NCBI GenBank assembly: GCA_027627225.1
Contig: CM051027.1
Location: 83,095,451 to 83,159,450 of the forward strand
Source of the DNA: Congeria kusceri
Taxonomy: Eukaryota > Mollusca > Bivalvia > Myida > Dreissenidae
DNA: 64,000 bases
Direction: 5' to 3'
The first letter of the stretch is position 1. The number at the start of each line of letters is the position of its first letter. The translations under genes and the position numbers were made by a program. Below the pieces are notes generated by a model. It did no database searches. It was given only the letters and a program-made list of their open reading frames with translations, and was not told where the DNA came from. Of the stretch, positions 26,501 through 35,500 are shown one piece after another.

Positions 26501-29500
26501 CAGCTAGATTTACTACAGTCACCCAGTCAGCCAATGAGAACGCATTAAATTTCCAATATGTAGACAAGTGTAGTTGATAGAATGTTTATCACGCCCTTAT
26601 TGTTGGTAAAGGAGAAGACATTTGTAACACATTTTCGTGAATGTTGTTACCTGCGTGTTTGTAACACCCACATATTAAATAAAATACTACATACTAGAAG
26701 AAGTCAGTATATTCTTGTTTGCAAAATGTTTACTTAAAATACGAAATGGGATGTTGACAAATTGTGTTTGCCGATCGCATAGAATTTTAGTGGGTAATGT
26801 CAAAGGTACGTCTTCATTTGTTATAAAAGAAAATATTGCTATGACTACGTGCGTTTTCTAATAAACGAGCTACACAACAGTATAACTAACACTGATTACA
26901 CCCAAAAACTTATGCTGACACATTTTCACGAAAGTTAGCAAAAGTTGAGTCAGTGAAAGTAAAAATGTTTTATTACTCAACAATGGAATTTTTTGTAATA
27001 ATTTTTGGACACAGCATTTATTGTTAAAGGAGTGGGTTGGGAGGGGTGCTTTGGTAACAATTACTGGGACCCCAACTCTTTAGGAGTAGGGAGTCCATGT
27101 TCTGCAATCCTAATTTGATCTGCACATTCGAGTAAATTTCGGCCCAGGTACCAGCTAGGTAATTTGGGCCAGTACTGAACTCAAATAGGCTAAAACGAAA
27201 TATACACCTGGTATTTGATTTAACTGACGATCTTGTATTAATATTTCGCCATATTTGTATTGAGAGTGAATGTAATAAATACATTATTCATGTTAGAATA
27301 AAAGTCAGAAAACCATTCATTTTATTTTTTAATAAAATCATTGATATATATATGTAAGAATGAATAAAAATCTACAAATTGTGGTCCACTAAATTGTTGT
27401 ACGGTCCAGTTGATTTAGCTGGTTGTCCACTGCTTTAAAAACTTATTCCTGAAGACTGATTCTGTATGTAACAAAGATACGTCTAAGGCAGGAGATGAGC
27501 CCGGTAGCACCTTAATATGATAGGTCAGTTAAAGTGATAATCAACAACCACTATATAAGTGTGTCCTTTGTAGGTAAACTTAAAGTTATTTCAGCACACA
27601 ATGAAATGGATATCCCAGGCTATTCAGATAGGTGGTGCACTGGGGCTTGACCGAGCACTGCTGTTGCTGTGATTACAACTGAGACAGAGAAAGTTATCTT
27701 GTCAGAACATGAATTTGTTGACATTTTGCATTGTCAGCAAAACAATGAAATCTGGATGATTGGTTCTTGGTCTTGAACAACAATTATTGAATGTTGTGTT
27801 GAGAATATGATAATTGGAAGAAATGTCACTTTACTTTGTGGTTAAATTTAGGTTCTTAATTTATTATGAGAATTAATCTACAGGTAGTATGCAAATTAAT
27901 AAGGCAGCTGTACCACTGCAGCTTTGGGGCCCAGTATCAGAAACTCAATAATCATTGAGCTACCCCTAAATATTGTTCAATTGTGCTCATATTTTGCCAA
28001 GTTTATTTTTTTTTTTTAGGAAAAAAATGAGAGGGTAAGAAGATCATATTTCAAAAGTTCAAAAATAAGCTCCACCCTATCCAGGGCTTTCCTTAGCCTT
28101 TGCATTTCAAGAGTCAATGACTCTTCGGATCAAATTTTCAAGAGACAAAATCAAATTCCCCAAGAGTCAGATATAAATTTCCAAGAGTCGATGCTTTGTG
28201 GGTAGTTTACATACCTTTTCCTTCTTTTTATTATTATTTGTATTAATGTATTATCTTTATTTAATAATTTAATAATATTATTTTCATGAATTTTTTTTTA
28301 TTAACTAATTATTTTCTTTTTAATATATTTAATTTTTTATTATTGTTATATTATTATTATTATTATTATTAAATCTATTATTATTATTTATTATTATTAT
28401 TATTATTAAGAAGATTTTAGCCTATTATTTACATACTAAAAATACCACTTAATTTTTTTAAGAAATCGCATATCATGTACAACAATAAAACAGGCTTTCC
28501 TTCCTAAAAAAATATACGTAGTTACGGTCCGCAAATATAGTTTTACTGCTACAAAGTATATTAATAAACTGCAATAAAATAATTATTCAAATGCTAAAGA
28601 TCGCAATGTTTTTGCACTACGAAAGTTTTATACAAAATGAAAAGATTTCAAAGTTCTTGCACTAAGAAGTTTTTATTCCCAGATGACATGTCAGGGGTTT
28701 CGCTGTCGATCGCCACTGTCGCCAAATGCGACAAAATTGCGAAAGTGGCGAGTTTTTTTCAAAGTGGCGAATTGTATTGATGACAACATAATTTTAGACA
28801 GAGCTAAATCTGGTATGTGAAATCTCATTAGAGACAAAACTGGGTCAGATTAAGTTACCACTGAGCCTCCAAACATGGCCTTAGGGCATTGAATGTTATC
28901 AGATCATTAATAATTAGCCTGTTGTTGCAGACGAGCGGTGTCATGGTGAGAAAGCCTATCTCTGACGTCACAGCATCAGTTTTCCGCTTGGTTAGGCACA
29001 GTCACACACAGTTGAAATCCAAATCAGCACTATTGATTTTCAATCTTCTGACTAGTTATTATTGTGTAAAGATTTTATCTGTAATTAGGGGAAATTTCAG
29101 TTCAAAATAACAACACAGGTAGCAAAAAAGAGCTAATTCGGACATGTGGTAAACATTCATTCCAAAACGAGGCTGACCTAAATATAGCCTAAAAGTTTAG
29201 TAAAACAAATAAAAACAGTTGTGTCTGGATTTATTTCTGAACATTAACAAACTGTTTGTCCACAATCATGATGAATTTTAACATGACTTATGGGCAGACA
29301 GTTGTCTAGTGGTAGGATGCTGGCTTTGAGATCGTGAGGTCCCTAGTTTGAATCCTGCCCAGACCACTGGAATTTTTCTGGGCAAAAAATTTATCCCACG
29401 TTTGCTCCTCTCCACCAGGTGTATAAATGGGTACCTGTGAGGGAAATAAGCCAATGTGCTGTTGCTGCATTCTGCGCCGAGTTTTACGGATGACTTATGA

Positions 29501-32500
29501 CCCAGTGATCGTGGGGGGGGGGGTGGGTAAATGTGAAAGTCGGCTGAAGATGTATATCAATATCAGACTATAAACCTATCCTTTATCTTTTTATACCTTT
29601 ACATCAACAAATAAAGATCTTAATTAGAAGGAGGATTTACCAATCTGCAAGTAAAGTGTTATTTTGATATTGTCATATATTTTCGCGACCCTACAAAACG
29701 ATCAACATTACTCAATCTGCTCAAATGAAGTGTTGTAAAATCTTAATTTCCTACACGTAACGATTATACAGCTAAGTTTTAATAACAATAAAATAGTTAT
29801 TAATGCTATTTAATAGTGACAGTTACTTTTAATTAGATTCTGAAGCATGTCAATATATGACTGACAAATAAAATTGGCAAATTTTAATGGCGACAACTTT
29901 TTTTGAGCCAGCAGAACCCCTGCATGTATATATTTGGTAAAGCACATGGTCGATACATGCACGCTTTCCATGCGTGGAACATAACGTTGTTTGTGTCAGC
30001 ATAACTTTCGCGCGCTTTTCTAGAAAACAAAAGATTTACATGAAATACAGACAATTGAAAAAGGTGTTTATGACACTCGAACACTAAAATTGGATGTTAG
30101 ATATTTCGGATATAAGAAATGATAGGTAAGGCCACAACAAATTGATCAGATGTTCGTCGGATTTGCCGCACCTTAAAATCGTAAATCGAAAAAGAAAAAA
30201 AAAATATTTTTATTTTGCGCCCGCACCTATAAGTTTGCCCCGCATCCGATTTTTTTAAATGAAGTTTTCATTAATGAGTCTCATTTTACGGTAAACGCCG
30301 TCTTCGTGGTGTACCCAAATCATAACAAGCAATTGGTACTGATATAGACGTGAATAAGGCACTTTGCAGTGACTGGTTAATGTCCAGATCACACAATTTA
30401 TGACCCAGACCTAATCACCAACAGCCAGTCTGGCACAGCTGCCATGTGTATTTCAACTCTGCAATTTCTTATCATATTTCATCAAACTTGTGAAAACACA
30501 AGGAGCTGTTTGTCAGCATTCGTTGCCTAATTAAAGATGAGTGCTAGCAAGCTCTCATAATATCAGCAGTTAATTAACAGTTAATTAAAGGATTATCTTG
30601 TTGATAAAGGATGTGTGAAATTGGATGTCTGGATTATGTCAAATGGACTGATTATCAGGTAATGTTTACATTTCGGACAGTTTTGACCAGCCATTTGTCC
30701 TTGATCGCTTACTTCTAATATCCACACATATAAGTTGTTTCTGACATGTCCATTTTGTAAATTCAACGTATCTGTTTGGTGTACATTTTGTTCAGCCTTT
30801 ATATATTAAGGTACATTTAACAGGGCAAGCCAAGTCATTATGTTAGTTATTAATTTTAATTTATTTATGGATATAGTTTGTTAACATCTTGTAGATATTT
30901 TAAGAGTGTATGTTTAAATAAAAAATAATTATCCAAGTTTACTGCAATGAACAATTAAGAAAAATGTTAATATAAAAATCGAAGTATACTAATGCTTTTG
31001 TTAATGCCATAATTAATTAATATAATACAGCACAGTGAAGTATAATTTTATAGCAATTAAAAAAGTAAGATATAACTACTCCCTGACATGGAAACACGCA
31101 ACGATGTTGCAAGTCGAAAAAAAAAATGGCTCAAGAAAAATAAGAGCCAGTGTGAGTCCTGGTTTACGGTTTAAAAAAATGGTGGCGTCCAGTTGTTTTG
31201 TTTCGTCGTGTCATTTAAAGATACAGATCTTATACTAGTGATTCCTAAATTGTTTTGTATTTATTGTCTGACATTTCATATTCATGTTATTAAACTGTTG
31301 GTAGTGAATGACTTGGTGTATCAAATATATATTTTGATAATGACAATTACCTTGTATAAGGTCTACTTTCTTATAGTTAAGATATGGCTATTTAGTATTT
31401 ACTGCGGGTCGTTAATTTAATAGCAGAATCACTATTGAAGACTTGTTGCACAAAACCCTTTGCAGGACATGGTCAAAGAAGAAATGAAGTAATTAGTTGC
31501 TTAGTTTATTACATATATATTGATTTTGACAACAATTTATGGAACAGAGCAGATGAAGAAGAAATTATTGACAATATATCAAGTTATGATGGCGTTTGGG
31601 AGTAATTTTTAAACACTATGGGCATGATAGGATTTTTTTTTATTTTGCGCTTTTCGCTCGCCTCCGATTTTATCGAAAATGGAAAAAAAATATTTTTATT
31701 TTTATTTCGCTCGCTCGCTCCAATTTTTTTTGGACAAAATCCGTAGAACAACTGATCAATTTGTTGTGGCCTAAAAGTCAGAATTGTTGCTGTAATTGGA
31801 TTCCAAATTTTGGAAATATATCAATAATTTTACCCGAAATATAAAGGAAAGTAACTTAAAACAATGCCTTTAAATTTATGAACTAAACTAAATGTAGATA
31901 TTATCAACAACGGAAGCGGTGAGTAAATTGTGTTTTAAACGTTTAATGGTCTGGAATAAACATGCTCTAACGGACTAATATACATTAACTAAAGTGTGGT
32001 TACATGTATATTAGGCCTGTAGGTCGATTGTTCACGTCATTGGAAGCGTATATAACTATGCATTTTAATTGGTCAATATATATTTTTCTGAGCTACGAAC
32101 TCTGCCTAATGGGCGGCACTACACGGTAACTTGACCGCTGATGGACAGCGTCTATTTAAAGATTGATCCCGCCTCCAACCAATAATCGCAGAGTGTTTTA
32201 TCAATTTTGACAACGCTGTTTGACTTATTGGGATTATCAGCCAGCCGAGTAACGCAGTATGACGCAAGTCCGGAAATTCTCCGGGTCAATGGTGACGCAT
32301 GAGGTAATTATCTCACGAGTCAAACAAGCGTATTTTGAAATTTCCACGCGTCAAAACCCGGGAGCTCGGGTCAAAGGAAAGCCCTCGTTCTCCTTGCAAT
32401 TCGTGGTTATTATTCATTAATATTCTGAATATTAACCATAAAATGCACCACCATCGCGTTTTTATACAAAAACGTCATGCTAGTGCGTGCCGGTGTATAA

Positions 32501-35500
32501 ACAAGCGCACAGGCCTTTTTCTGACCTTTTTGGGAAAAAGTACCTTGGTTAAATTGGGATATTCATGACATCAAATTTTCAAAATTGGGAAAAATTCGTA
32601 TCGCTAAATCGTAAGTATAATGAAGAAATTTACAGTTTTAAATCAATAAATAAGAATTTAACAGCACTAATAACTCTAAATTGTGATCAATACCTAAGCA
32701 AGTTATGCAACCAAGAGTTTGTAATCATATGCATGTCTCATTTCCTATAAGTATGTGTATAAAAAAAGCATCACCAAATCTGACCAACTTCACCAAAATA
32801 AAATTGTGTGATCTACTGTCTACATGATTTAGTTTTAATGATGTGTTAATAAACATTGTGTAGTGCCTACACTATGTAGGCCGCGAAATTATGTGATAAC
32901 TTGAAAAGAAATATTTACTTCCTTACATTTAAATCCTTCCATTAACGAACACATCAACTTGTGTAAATAACACAATATTTGCCCATAATTCATGTTAAAT
33001 TTCATCATGATAGAGGACAAACAAATCGTTTTTCTTTGTGTTACCCATTTTATTACACAGCTATTAGTGTTCTCCCTTGTAAACAATGTAAACGATAAAA
33101 TTAGAGGATATCCAAATGTAATGCCAGTGTGAAAAAATCGGCTGTCAAGTACTGAACAAATCGTATTTTCACTTTCATTTTCGAAAAAAATACAGATTTT
33201 TTACAATTGGGAATTTTTGGGTCAGACTTGGGAAAAATAATGCATATTTGGCATTGGGAACGGGTCCATCGGACCGGTGAGAGCAGTAGAAAAAGGCCTG
33301 GCGCAGGACGCAAAGCGTGTACATATTCTAATAAAAACACGCACTGGTAAAGTTCAATTGTCCCGTTGTTTATTTTGCAGCTTCTGAACTTCATTGTTAA
33401 AACAAATCATATGCAAAAATGTTGTTCTGAGGTGGCATCGGGAAATGTTTTAACTTAATAAATAAAATATGTTTCTGTCACATGTGGCCAAATGTCCACC
33501 CCAAAGTCCAAACTGATGGAAGTGGACGTTATGCACCTATCAATGTTTTCCCCCAGTGGGGGGGCAGTGGGCATATAGTGGACTTTAGACTGCAAGCGAT
33601 TTCTTAAAGGCAGGAATTTGACATGCCAAATGATCCTGGGTCCAGGCGAAATAGACTTTGGTCAAAATTTAGATCCCGGTAATATATGCACCCGGCCATT
33701 TGATAGATATATAGCATCTCTTATTGAGGGGATTTAGACAAATATGCTTGGCTCTAGAGTGGGGAATTAGACCTCCCAAAAAAACATTTGTCTAATTCCC
33801 CTAGGTCTGCCCCCCGCTCCCCCCTCGGGGAAAATATTGATAGGTGCATTATTTTTCTGACTAGTCCAATATATGCGAATTTAGAGCTACTTTTTTTAGA
33901 TTGGGCTAAATTCGCTGTAACGTCTCATCGCCGAGAGCTCTTTACGTGGTGGAAAACTGAGTTTAAAATTTCATAAATGTCCATTATTTGCAACAAAAAT
34001 GTTATTCATCAATGTATTTTACTTAAACAACACCCAAACTGCTTAACATCTGCCGAAATTTACCTAGGACATGCGTCTAATTCCAATTAATTTTTTTTTA
34101 TAAATCTACATTCATGTATAGACCGCCATGTTTACCTTGCCTTGTTTAACCCTTCAAATATGCTTCAACCAATCGGATGATGAATGATAGAATTGAATGA
34201 CCAATCGAAATGATGCAATCATTTCAGTGTAGCAGAATACTGATTAAAGTTTACGCAGCGGAGGACTGCGAGATGTGATTAAAATGCAATAGTGTCAAGG
34301 TTTAAATTGGTGTTGCATTAAAATGGAAGTGTTATCGTACAAATATTTATGAAACATTATTGAGGAATAAATTCTCTGTGCAGGTATGTACATTTTATTA
34401 AGAAATATCAGGGGTCTTGATCTCCGTATTTTGATGCCGAAATTCGGCATCATTTCCCCAACGAAAAAGTATATATTTTTCCCCCATTTCAGACCAAAAT
34501 TCCGCCTAAATGAACTGTCATCGAATTTGTTTTCGTTTTGTTTATGGGAGTAGTTTTCGGGAATCAAATTTACTTAAGCACCGTTACAAACGGTCAACTA
34601 TAAAATCCGAAGAACACCACATGTTCTTGTTAAAAGACCGTTTTGACTTGTCTGGTTCCCGATTATTTGTGCTTTCATAATAAAACTTCATTTATATACA
34701 GTTAACTGCTAGCTAATTTGCCGGGAACCGTAATTTCTGTTTTGGGAAAATGGCTTCTGCTTTAAAGTTATCAAAACTGGTGAAGCAAAAGGCAAAAAAA
34801 ACGTGTCTTACAGTTAAAAACACATTTTATTATTGTATTAGAATTAGTATAACTTTATAAGTAGTTTAACAAAATTAGTTAAGGTTAAAAATTGGAAGTT
34901 AAAAACGATTTAAAGAAATCGGAAGTGAAAAACTAGAAAATTGCATGAAAAATTATCTGTTGCACTGCTCCACTGCTCAAGTGGTAGACCATAGATGGTT
35001 AAAATTTGACTAGTTAATATAATATTCAATTTATTGATAATTTTCATTAATATTAATAAAGTTGTCCGGTAAAGAGTTAGACTACATATAGTGATTTGAA
35101 AAATATATTTAATAGTTTTTATTTTTTGACTTGTTTGCTAAGTGGAAATTTCCCCTTCTGTGTAAAACGACGCTAAAGTTCCCCCGCCTGAGGGTACAGG
35201 TACCCTTCCCCCAAACCATACAGAGACCCCTGAATATTAATGCTAACCATGCCATTTCAGCACATGAAAGTAGCGACCAAAATCCTGTCGCTACTCTATA
35301 GACATATAGGGAGAAATTTCCACCACAGTTTTGGTCCTTCGCCGGGCCAATATTGCCCATACAAAAAGTAGCTCAATATTGGCACAGGGCCTAACTTGTT
35401 GTTGCGATAACAAAGGATTGCCGATTGCGCAATCTCTTATCTGTCACAAATGTAAGTGTACATTTTTATCAACATCCTTCCTAATTACAGATACACATAA

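Larger units (their letters stand above)
28082..32386. mobile_element. Possible large TIR element enclosing others
   Basis: CAGGGCTTTCCTTAGCCTTT at the left has an inverted counterpart, GTCAAAGGAAAGCCCTCG, at the right. The target duplication is not clear. AGAGTCA-type phrases near the left and CGAGTCAAACAAG near the right give weak further pairing. Two other elements lie inside. Confidence 0.45.
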
